NCBI GenBank assembly: GCA_947467625.1
Contig: CANIJN010000009.1
Location: forward strand, 1 to 45,834
DNA: 45,834 nt
Reading direction: 5' to 3'
Origin: Opitutia bacterium
GTDB lineage: Bacteria; Verrucomicrobiota; Verrucomicrobiia; Opitutales; Opitutaceae
The notes under the pieces are model-generated. The model searched no databases. It saw only the letters and a list, made by a program, of their open reading frames with translations, and was not told where the DNA came from. The first letter of the stretch is position 1. Each line of letters begins with the position of its first letter. The translations under genes and the position numbers were made by a program. Shown piece by piece: positions 7,656 to 15,677 of this stretch.

Positions 7656-10600
7656 CTACGCCAAGATCGCGCGGAGGCTGGCGAGGTCGAGGACGGTGGC
7701 GAGGGATTCTTCTTGGACGACGGCGGCGGCGAGGGCGGCTTTTTCTTTTTGGAGAGCGCGGATTTTTTCCTCCACGGTGTTTCGCGCGATCAGGCGGTAG
7801 GCCATCACCTGGTTTTTTTGGCCGATGCGGTGCGTGCGGTCGATGGCCTGCGCTTCGACGGCGGGATTCCACCACGGGTCGAAGAGGACGACGTAGCTCG
7901 CGGCGGTGAGGTTGAGGCCGGAGCCGGCGGCTTTTAACGAGAGGAGGAAAACGGGAATCGCGGGGTCGGTTTGGAATTTATCGACGAGGGCCTGGCGGTT
8001 TTCCGTCTGGCCGCTGAGCAGAAGGTGCGCGATGCCGCGGGCGGTGAGTTCGACGCGGATGAGTTCCAGCATCGTGACGAATTGGGAGAAGACCAAAACT
8101 TTGTGCCCCTCGGCCATGAGGGGTTCGAGGGTGTCGAGGAGCGCTTCGAGCTTCGCGCTGGGGAGCGGAAGGGAGTTGGGGGAGGCGGAAGAAAGCTGAG
8201 AGTCAGGAGCTGAAAGCTGAGCGTCGGAAGCGGCGGGGGACTTGGAGGAGGCAGAGGCCTTCTTTGATTTGGAATGTGAGAGCACAGAACCGGCCGAGGC
8301 GGATTTGGCGCCGGATTTTTTGGGCGGCGATTTGGGGAGTTCGCCGGCGCCGACGAGGCGGGGGTCGCAGCAGATCTGGCGGAGGCGGAGGAGGGATTGG
8401 AGGATGTTGAAGCGCTGGGAATCGAACTCGCGGTTGTTCTTCACGCCGAGGAGGAGGGCGCGGGTGCGTTTGAGTTCGGCGTCGTAGAGGGCGCGTTGCG
8501 GACCCTCGAGGTCGACGATGATTTCTTCCTCGATGCGGGCGGGGAGATCGCGCGCGACTTGGGATTTAGTGCGGCGTATCAGGAAATGTTTGACGCGCTG
8601 GGCGAGGCGCGTACGGGCGGCGGGGTCGGACTTGTCGTTGTAGAGGCGTTTGAACGCGGTCTGGCCGCCGAGGAGGCCGGGTTGGGCGAAGGAGAAGAGG
8701 CTCCAAAGGTCGAGGAGACGATTTTCGACGGGCGTGCCGGTGAGGACGAGGCGGTGGGCGGTGCGGAGGGCGCGGGCGGCGGCCGCGGTGGCGCTGGCGG
8801 GGTTCTTGATGTTCTGGCCTTCGTCGAGGATGACGGCGTCCCAGCTCTCGGCCGCGAAGGCGTCGGCGTAGAGGCGGAGCTGAGCGTAGTTGGCGATCAG
8901 GAGGTGAGTGCCCAGGGCGGAGAGCGGGGAGCCGGAGGAGCGCGCGGAGGGTTTGGGGTTCGGGGTCTCAGGTTTGGGGGTGATGAGGGCCGAAGTGAAC
9001 GCGGTGGTGGTGAGGCTCGGGGCGAAGCGGGCGGTCTCGAGCTGCCAGTTGACCATGACGGATTTGGGGCAGACGACGAGGACGCGGAAGGATTTCGCGG
9101 CGGAGGCGCGAGATGACGTGGGGCGTTTAAGGGCGGAGAGGTGGAGGAGCCAAGCGAGGGTTTGGAGGGTTTTGCCGAGGCCCATGTCGTCGGCGAGGAC
9201 ACCGCCGAAATTGTTTTCCGAGAGAAAGGCGAGGAAGTGAAAACCTTCTTTTTGGTAGGGGCGGAGGTCGGCGACGAGGCCGGGCGGGAGGGCCGGAGCT
9301 GGGGACGCGCGGAGGGCGGCGGAGCGTTCGCGGACTTGGGCCCAGAGTTTTTCGGGGAGGGCGTCGCGGAGGGATTCGTCGGCGAGTTGGAGGGCGTGGA
9401 AGCGGAGGGGCTCGCGGGCGGTCTCGCTGGCGGCGGTCGCGGGGTCGAGGCCGAGGCGGGCGAGTTTTTCCTGCGTGGCGGTGGAATCGTCGAGGATGAG
9501 GCGGCGCCAGCCGTGGCCGGCGAGGCGGACGAAACGGCCGCGGGCGCCGTGGAGAATCGCCAGATCGGCGGGCGTGAGGGTGGTGTCTTCGGCACGGAGG
9601 GTCACGCGGACGTCGAACCAATCGATGCCGGTTTCGTCGCCCGGCGAGAGATCGATGGCGAAGTGGGCGCGGGTCGGGGCTGAAGCGAAGGCGGCGAGCT
9701 CGGGGGCGAGTTCGATCAGGGTGTTGGGAGGGAAACCGGCGAGCCAGGTGGAGAACGTCTCAGGAAAATGGATGCCGGTGACTTCCACGTGGGAGCGCGG
9801 GCCGTCGGGGTGCCAGGCGTCGGCGGTTTGGACGAGTTGATGAAACTGCTGGGTGGCGGTGCGGGTGGGCTCGAAGTCGAGGATTAGGAAAGCCGCGTCG
9901 GGTGGCGGGGGCGGGAGGCCGGGACCGGTGCGACGCCAGGTGTCGCCGGCGAGGAGGGCGCGGGGGGTGCTGTCGGGGGCGAGGGCGGCGAGTTCAACCA
10001 GCATAACGTCATCGCTCGGGGAGTGGGTGTCGGTGCCGGCGGGGCGGCGCGGGTCGAGTCTCGCGCGGAGGCGGGGGCGGAGGGTTTCGTGGCGGAAACG
10101 GCCAGTGGTGTCATTCGGCAGAATGACGCCGGCGCGGGAGGCGAAGCGACCGGCCTCGGGGAGGGCGAGGGCGGCGCGAGGGACGGGGACGGGCGCGGCG
10201 ACATCGGCGGGGGAGGCGTGGGCCCTAGGCGGGGGCAGGCCGGTGAAGAGGGTGGCGTCGTGGAGGTAGAGGTCGGGTTGCGCGGGGAGATGGAGCAGCG
10301 GGGTGGGCGCGGGCGTGCCGTCGGCGAAGCCGAGTTGGGCGCAGGTGAGCGTGGGATCGGTGGGGTGATCGTGGAATTGCCAGACGAGGCGGCGGGGGTC
10401 GCGGGTGATGGGGCGGCCAGCTTCGTCGACGATACAGGTGCGGGCGAGCGGGTGGTTGAAGAGCCGGGCGAGAAAGGTGCAGTCGTAGGCGTCGGTGAGT
10501 TTCAGAGTGGTGCGGCCGGAGGTGGCTTGGTGGGCGCGCAGGATGGCGGCGAAGCTGGCGGAGGCGGGCTCCAAGGTGAGGGCGAAGTGTTCGGCGGCGC

Positions 10601-11609
10601 CGAGTAATTCGCGGAGTTCGGTGGCGCTGAGGGTTTCGAAGCGAGGCGGCAGAGGCGCCGAAGACGGGGAGAGTGGGGAAGACGGGGAAGGCGCGGGCGA
10701 CGGAAGCGGAGGGGGGAAAACGGGGGCGAGGGCGGAGATTTCCCAGAGGTTTTTTTTGCTGCCGAGGCGGAGGCGGAGGGAGCGGAGGGGTGGCGGCGGG
10801 GAGTCGGTGGCGGGTTGAGCTACGAACGTGTTTTCCAGCGAGGCGAAACGCGCGCGCCATTCGGCGAGCTCACGTTCGCGGAGGTAGGCGGCGACGGCGT
10901 GGCGGGCCCAGGCGAGGTCGGTGAGTTTCGCCATGAAGGCGGGGAGCGGGATATTTTTTTCCGTGAAGACGAGGGCGAGGTGCGACCAGAGTTCGAGCGG
11001 CGTGGCGGGCGGGCGGGCCCAGCGGTTATCGAAGGGATTCTGGTAGTAGTTGAAAAACAGATGCCGGTGGGAGGAGGGCAGGAGATTTTGGAGGGCCCGA
11101 TAGTCGAAGTAGCGGGCGTCGCTAAGGCTGCGGTGGAGCGCGAGGAGGTTGCGGAGAAACGTGAGTTGCTTGCGGTCGGGGTCGGCACCGGTGGCGGTGG
11201 TGAACGTGGCGACGAGGGAGGACTCGTCGATCGGTGGGGTGGATTTTGGCGGCGGGGAGGGGGCGAGCGGGATGGGTCGTTCGAAGGGTTGGATGGTGGC
11301 GGCGGCGAGTTGATTGAGGAAGGCGGTGGCGGCGGCGTAGAGGTGTTTGCATTCGTAGCCGACAGGGCAGGAGCAATTGCCGGACCACCCCTCGCCGGGG
11401 TTGTGCGTGAGCGAGCATTCGTAAATTTCGCCGCCTTGAACGGCGGCAAACACGGTCGTGGTGAGCGAATCAATGATTCGTTCGAGGGAGCCGACTTTTC
11501 CCTGAGAATAGTACGCCCGGCCCTTGGTGCGGTCGGCCATCGCGAACTCATTCAGCCAGCCCGCGAGATCGATCCGGAGTTGGGAGGGCGGGGGCGGTAG
11601 GCCGGTCAT
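7656..11609 (-). CDS. SWIM zinc-finger SNF2-family DEAD/DEAH-box ATPase
   Basis: This is a 1317-residue protein from ATG 11609; about 50 extra codons are open upstream but look non-coding. Near the N-terminus, CSCPVGYECKH (Cys79, Cys81, Cys87, His89) is a SWIM zinc finger (CxCxnCxH). A long middle region of about 650 residues is poorly conserved in sequence and proline/alanine-rich. The SNF2 motor starts near residue 780 (LRPYQKEGFHFLAFLSE). Motif I is DDMGLGKT (~807-814), motif II is DEGQ (VILDEGQNIKNP, ~927) in place of DEAQ/DEAH, and LTGTPVEN is motif III. The C-lobe has LVFSQF, GSGLNLTAA and QAIDRTHRIGQ (motif VI, ~1254-1264). A linker between the lobes is Ser/Lys/Pro-rich. Known relatives are ATP-driven DNA translocases that remodel protein-DNA complexes; the bacterial role is unclear. 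The gene is divergent from the neighbouring TBDR. Confidence 0.92.
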   Translation of the reverse strand: MTGLPPPPSQLRIDLAGWLNEFAMADRTKGRAYYSQGKVGSLERIIDSLTTTVFAAVQGGEIYECSLTHNPGEGWSGNCSCPVGYECKHLYAAATAFLNQLAAATIQPFERPIPLAPSPPPKSTPPIDESSLVATFTTATGADPDRKQLTFLRNLLALHRSLSDARYFDYRALQNLLPSSHRHLFFNYYQNPFDNRWARPPATPLELWSHLALVFTEKNIPLPAFMAKLTDLAWARHAVAAYLRERELAEWRARFASLENTFVAQPATDSPPPPLRSLRLRLGSKKNLWEISALAPVFPPPLPSPAPSPSSPLSPSSAPLPPRFETLSATELRELLGAAEHFALTLEPASASFAAILRAHQATSGRTTLKLTDAYDCTFLARLFNHPLARTCIVDEAGRPITRDPRRLVWQFHDHPTDPTLTCAQLGFADGTPAPTPLLHLPAQPDLYLHDATLFTGLPPPRAHASPADVAAPVPVPRAALALPEAGRFASRAGVILPNDTTGRFRHETLRPRLRARLDPRRPAGTDTHSPSDDVMLVELAALAPDSTPRALLAGDTWRRTGPGLPPPPPDAAFLILDFEPTRTATQQFHQLVQTADAWHPDGPRSHVEVTGIHFPETFSTWLAGFPPNTLIELAPELAAFASAPTRAHFAIDLSPGDETGIDWFDVRVTLRAEDTTLTPADLAILHGARGRFVRLAGHGWRRLILDDSTATQEKLARLGLDPATAASETAREPLRFHALQLADESLRDALPEKLWAQVRERSAALRASPAPALPPGLVADLRPYQKEGFHFLAFLSENNFGGVLADDMGLGKTLQTLAWLLHLSALKRPTSSRASAAKSFRVLVVCPKSVMVNWQLETARFAPSLTTTAFTSALITPKPETPNPKPSARSSGSPLSALGTHLLIANYAQLRLYADAFAAESWDAVILDEGQNIKNPASATAAAARALRTAHRLVLTGTPVENRLLDLWSLFSFAQPGLLGGQTAFKRLYNDKSDPAARTRLAQRVKHFLIRRTKSQVARDLPARIEEEIIVDLEGPQRALYDAELKRTRALLLGVKNNREFDSQRFNILQSLLRLRQICCDPRLVGAGELPKSPPKKSGAKSASAGSVLSHSKSKKASASSKSPAASDAQLSAPDSQLSSASPNSLPLPSAKLEALLDTLEPLMAEGHKVLVFSQFVTMLELIRVELTARGIAHLLLSGQTENRQALVDKFQTDPAIPVFLLSLKAAGSGLNLTAASYVVLFDPWWNPAVEAQAIDRTHRIGQKNQVMAYRLIARNTVEEKIRALQKEKAALAAAVVQEESLATVLDLASLRAILA

Positions 11610-11808
11610 TCGGGCAACGAAACAGGGGCGTGCGGGGGCGTCACGGCAGAAGTGGGCGGGGAATAAAAAATGCGCGGAAGCCAGACTACGGCGCGCCGGC
11701 GAGCGGTGGGCCATGATTGAGACCGTCCGCGTTGGCGCCGGCCGCGTTGGCGGCAGCGTCACCGGTTTGCATGCAAATGAAATTCGACCACGTGTTGGCG
11801 AGCTTCGG
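11610..11808. other. Left part of a 379-bp divergent intergenic region
   Basis: This lies between the start of the SWIM/SNF2 gene (minus strand) and the inverted-repeat element at 11809-11925. It probably holds the SNF2 promoter, but no convincing -35/-10 pair was identified. The open frame that continues the SNF2 gene upstream through 11762 lacks domain-like sequence and is not accepted as coding. Confidence 0.4.
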
Positions 11809-11925
11809 CTAGTATTACTCTGTTAAGTTCATTGCCAAAAAAACCGAATTCCCAGAGGGAGTGTCACGTAATACGTGACACTTTTAAGAGACGTTTTTCA
11901 GAGGAAAATAACAGAGTAATACTAG
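11809..11925. mobile_element. 117-bp element with 17-bp terminal inverted repeats (MITE-like or regulatory)
   Basis: CTAGTATTACTCTGTTA (11809-11825) and its exact complement (11909-11925) bound an 83-base interior that contains the palindrome at 11860-11882 and no reading frame. It is far more AT-rich than its surroundings. No obvious target-site duplication flanks it, although both ends finish in CTAG. It lies between a SNF2 gene and a TBDR gene that point away from each other. It could be a miniature inverted-repeat transposable element, or a large cruciform/RNA hairpin controlling the neighbours; only the symmetry itself is directly seen. Confidence 0.6.
11852..11882. repeat. Palindrome family copy 2, with CCAGAGGG lead
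   Basis: CCAGAGGG (11852-11859) is followed by a 23-base perfect palindrome (11860-11882) with arms AGTGTCACGTA around one central base. Together with copy 3 at 18549-18578, the 30-base aligned unit has the same lead and 26 of 30 identical positions. Differences within the arms occur in complementary pairs. Confidence 0.72.
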
Positions 11926-11988
11926 GGCGGACAATTGCGCTGGCCTCTGCGCGGGCTATGGCGTGATGTCCGGAAAACCCCCGTCCCC

Positions 11989-14900
11989 ATGATTACCTCG
12001 TTCCTTCGTCTGATGTCGCTTGCCTTGATCATCGTGTTTGCAGCGGCGTCCGTCGCTGCCGCCGCCACCGGCTCCATCACGGGGCGCGTGCAAAATGTCG
12101 TCACTGGTCAATATCTCAACCAGGCCCGCGTCACGCTGCGCGGCGGCGATCACGTCACGTTTACCGACAACTTCGGCACCTACCGGCTCGTCGACGTCCC
12201 CGCCGGCCCGGCGGTCGTCGAGTTTTTTTACACCGATCTCGATCCGGTCGTCGTGAATCTCACCGTGCCAGCTGGCGGCACGATCGAGCGCCACGTCGAT
12301 CTCACGAGTGCCCAGCGCTACGGGCGCGACGCGACGGCGGTGAAGCTCAACGCGTTCGTCGTCGCCTCCGACAAAGAGACCGATGCGCAGGCGATTGCGA
12401 CCAACGAGCAGCGCTTTGCGCCCAATTTGAAAAACGTGCTCTCGACCGACGCGCTCGGCGATGTGCTCGGCGGCAGCGTCGGCGAGTTCTTGAAATTCAT
12501 GCCGGGCCTCACCGCCGATTTTGACAATGCCGACATCGCGGGCGTCTCGGTACGCGGCCTCGGTGGCGCGATGACCTCCATCACCTCCGACGGCGCGCCC
12601 GCAACCAACATCTGGACCGGCGCCACGCGCACCGTCGATGTGCGCTCGATGGCGCTCAACGACATTTCGCGCATCGAGCTTTCCAAAGTCCCCACGCCCG
12701 CGAACCCCGCAGACTCGCTCGGTGGCTCCGTGAATCTTGTCAGCAAGAGCGCCTTCGAGCGCAGCGGACGGCAGCTCCGCTGGGGCGTCAATGTCGTCGG
12801 CAACCACGAGGCACTCGCGTTCGGTCGCATGCCGCACTCGCAGCGCGATCAGCTCGAGCACACGATTCTTCCCGGCGCGAATTTCGATTTCACGTGGCCC
12901 GTTACGCGCGACTTCGGCGTCGTGATCGCCGGCACCACCACGGAAATCTACAACGAGCAGCACTTCGCGCGCACGACGTGGGCGACGGCGGGCACGGGTG
13001 GCGCCCTCGCCACCGCCTCGCAGACGAATCCCTACCTCCAGTCTTTTTTGCTGATCGACGGCCCGCGCAACATCTCCCGCAATTCCTTCAGCGCGAAGGC
13101 GGACTGGCGCGTCATGCGCCACGGTGTGCTCTCCCTTGGCCACGTCCTCAACCGCTCCACCACGCGCATCGGCGCGCTCCAGCTCACGTTCAACGCCGGT
13201 GCTAACGGCACGCCGACGCCCGCCAACGCCTCGCCCAACGCCACGTGGGATTCCTCGTTTTTCCGCGGCTCCCTCGGCCGCGCGACGATCACCAACAACG
13301 GCACCGCGCAACTGGCGAATCAGAAGAGCGACAACACCAACCTCACGTTCCGCTACGACGACGGCCGCTGGCGGCTCGAGTCCGGTCTCAGCCGTTCCGA
13401 ATCGCGTTTCAAGCGCCGCTACTGGGACGGCGGTTTTTTCTACCAGACCATCGCCACCAACAGTCGTCCGATCCGGATCAACTTCCTCGACATCGCGGGC
13501 GACCACCCCGGCCGCATCGAGGTGTTCGACGCCACCAACCAGCCCTTCGACTGGCGCGACCTCTCGAACTACCGCCCGACCACGACGAACGTGGCCGACA
13601 CCAACACCATCAACCTCGCGGGCAATGGCTACGTGAACGTCCGCCGCCGTCTCGATGTTCTTCCGTTCCCCGCCGCGCTCCAAATCGGCGGAGCCCAGCG
13701 TATCCAGCGCCTCGACACGAATCCGCAGGCGATCAACTTGACGTTCAACGGCCCGGCCAACGCCACCGCCGAGCCTTATGGGATGCAGGTCTATCGCGAC
13801 ATGGATTCCCATTACGGCTACTTCGGCATCGAGTGGATGTCGCCCGTCCGCGTCTTTCAGGCCTATCAGGCCGATCCCACGCTCTACACCAAGACCGAGG
13901 CGCAGCGCTTCGCCGAGGGCAACGCCCGCGTCGATGGCTCCGAGTTCGTGCGCGAGACCGTCCGCTCCGCCTACGTGCAAGCCGACGCCGCTTTTTTCCA
14001 CAACCGCCTCCGCTTCCTCAGCGGCGTGCGTTTCGAGCACACGCACGACGAGGGCCAGGGCGGCCTCAACGACGCCGACGCCGTCTGGCAGCGTGCCGCC
14101 GACGGCTCCTACATCCGCAACGCCGCGGGCCTCCGCGTGCGCAAGCCTGAGGCCGGTGCCGCCAGCTCCTACGCGCAGTTCCTCCTTACGCGGAAGCTGC
14201 GCGCCTCCTTTTCCGACCGCACCTACAGCGGCTACTACCCGAGCGCGCACCTCACGTTCAACGTCACCGAAAATTTCGTGGCCCGCGCCGCGTGGGCGAA
14301 AACCTACGGTCGTCCCAACTTCACCGACATCATCCCCCGCACCGTGGCCACCGCCGCCGACCTCGATGACGACGATCCCGATCCCGTCACCGGCCGCGGT
14401 ACGCTCAACATCCGCAACCCCACGCTACGCCCCTGGACTGCCGACAACTTCGATCTCTCGTTCGAGTATTACACGCCGCAGGGCGGCCTCCTCAGCGCGG
14501 GAGTTTTCCGCAAGGACATCGCCAACTTTTTCGGCGACTCCGCGCGCATCGCCGACACTGCGCTGCTCAACGAACTCGGCCTCGACCCGCGCTACCTCGG
14601 CTGGAACGTCCTCACGAAATTCAACGCTGGCGACGCCCGCATCACTGGCGCGGAGTTCAATGCGCGCCACTCGCTGCGGATCCTCGGCCGATTCGGCGCG
14701 CCGTTTACGGTCTTTGCCAACGCCACCTACCTCGATCTCGACGGTGGCCCGCGCGCGGCGTTCACGAGCTTCGTCCCGAAGAGCGGCAACTGGGGTGCGA
14801 CATTTTCTAACCAGCGCGTGAGCGTGACCGCCCGCTGGAACTACCGCGGCATGGATCGCCGCGCGCCGCAGGCCGTGTTTGGCCCGGAGGGCTACGAGTA

Positions 14901-15102
14901 TTACAAGGAGCGCATCACGCTCGACGTGAACGCCACCTACCAGCTCACACGCCGCCTCTCCCTCGCCGCCAGCGTGAACAACCTCCTCAACGAGCCGCAG
15001 ACCCTCCTCCGCTACGGTCCCGAAACTCCGGCCTACGCGCGCCAATTCCAAGAGACGGAATATGGCATCCAGCTATCCCTCGGCCTGCGCGGAACATTCT
15101 GA
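11989..15102 (+). CDS. TonB-dependent receptor with N-terminal carboxypeptidase-regulatory-like domain
   Basis: This is a 1037-residue protein from ATG 11989, chosen because it gives a clean signal peptide (FLRLMSLALIIVFAAASVAAAA); an in-frame TTG at 11935 adds only a basic leader. After cleavage comes a carboxypeptidase-D-regulatory-like beta domain (GSITGRVQNVVTGQYLNQA to about residue 100). A TonB-box-like stretch (VKLNAFVVASDKETDA) follows, then the plug (LKFMPGLTADFDNADI, GVSVRGLGG, SKVPTPANPADSLGGSVN) and a ~750-residue barrel ending in GLRGTF with the terminal Phe. Such receptors bring large or scarce substrates through the outer membrane. No SusD gene is adjacent, so the carbohydrate-utilisation type of locus is not supported. 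A decayed paralogue lies 0.6 kb downstream. Confidence 0.92.
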   Translation: MITSFLRLMSLALIIVFAAASVAAAATGSITGRVQNVVTGQYLNQARVTLRGGDHVTFTDNFGTYRLVDVPAGPAVVEFFYTDLDPVVVNLTVPAGGTIERHVDLTSAQRYGRDATAVKLNAFVVASDKETDAQAIATNEQRFAPNLKNVLSTDALGDVLGGSVGEFLKFMPGLTADFDNADIAGVSVRGLGGAMTSITSDGAPATNIWTGATRTVDVRSMALNDISRIELSKVPTPANPADSLGGSVNLVSKSAFERSGRQLRWGVNVVGNHEALAFGRMPHSQRDQLEHTILPGANFDFTWPVTRDFGVVIAGTTTEIYNEQHFARTTWATAGTGGALATASQTNPYLQSFLLIDGPRNISRNSFSAKADWRVMRHGVLSLGHVLNRSTTRIGALQLTFNAGANGTPTPANASPNATWDSSFFRGSLGRATITNNGTAQLANQKSDNTNLTFRYDDGRWRLESGLSRSESRFKRRYWDGGFFYQTIATNSRPIRINFLDIAGDHPGRIEVFDATNQPFDWRDLSNYRPTTTNVADTNTINLAGNGYVNVRRRLDVLPFPAALQIGGAQRIQRLDTNPQAINLTFNGPANATAEPYGMQVYRDMDSHYGYFGIEWMSPVRVFQAYQADPTLYTKTEAQRFAEGNARVDGSEFVRETVRSAYVQADAAFFHNRLRFLSGVRFEHTHDEGQGGLNDADAVWQRAADGSYIRNAAGLRVRKPEAGAASSYAQFLLTRKLRASFSDRTYSGYYPSAHLTFNVTENFVARAAWAKTYGRPNFTDIIPRTVATAADLDDDDPDPVTGRGTLNIRNPTLRPWTADNFDLSFEYYTPQGGLLSAGVFRKDIANFFGDSARIADTALLNELGLDPRYLGWNVLTKFNAGDARITGAEFNARHSLRILGRFGAPFTVFANATYLDLDGGPRAAFTSFVPKSGNWGATFSNQRVSVTARWNYRGMDRRAPQAVFGPEGYEYYKERITLDVNATYQLTRRLSLAASVNNLLNEPQTLLRYGPETPAYARQFQETEYGIQLSLGLRGTF

Positions 15103-15677
15103 GCCGTCGCGCGCGCGCAGTGTAGACGAGGCTTCCCGCCGCGTTGCCCGGCCCGCATATTACCGAGCGAGGAAAAAAGGATCAGAGCCGAATGGCGCTT
15201 AGCAAACCCCCAGAGTTTTCTTGCTGAGTCGTGTGCGACGCTGGCTAGACCTTGTCCCAAGAATCCGCTTTTGGGAATCCGGCTGGAACCCGTTGGTCGC
15301 AGCGGCTGGCGCACCGGCAGGGTTGGCCGAATGGGGATCAAAAATGACAATAACCGCAGCCGCCACGAAGTGCGGGCCTGGCACACGCTGCCCGTGAAGC
15401 CAGAGGAAGTGTGCGTCGCCGGGGCCGCGCAGAGCCGGGTGCGCCGTGGAAGTGCCGCGCAGATCATCAGCAGGTGTCGGCGACTCGTCGTGGGCTTCGC
15501 GTGTGGGTGGCTGCGCACCGCGAAAGGCACTAAGAAAAATTGCCGCAAGACCATGCGCGATTTTCAAGACCACTTCACCGCGCGTGCAGACCTCACCGCG
15601 CGGCTTCGCGTGCGCCTTCGCGATGGTGATCGCGACGACCCCTTCCGCGCGGCTCCCCCATTAGAAAAATTAGGCCC
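15103..15677 (+). other. Intergenic stretch without a convincing gene
   Basis: Several open frames cross this segment on both strands, but none has family-like sequence, a signal peptide or a sensible start. At its 3' end (15553-15660), two adjacent frames together read HFTARADLTARLR then CAFAMVIATTPSAR. This resembles a TBDR signal peptide broken by a frameshift, and may be the lost N-terminus of the pseudogene that follows. Nothing else is recognised. Confidence 0.4.
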
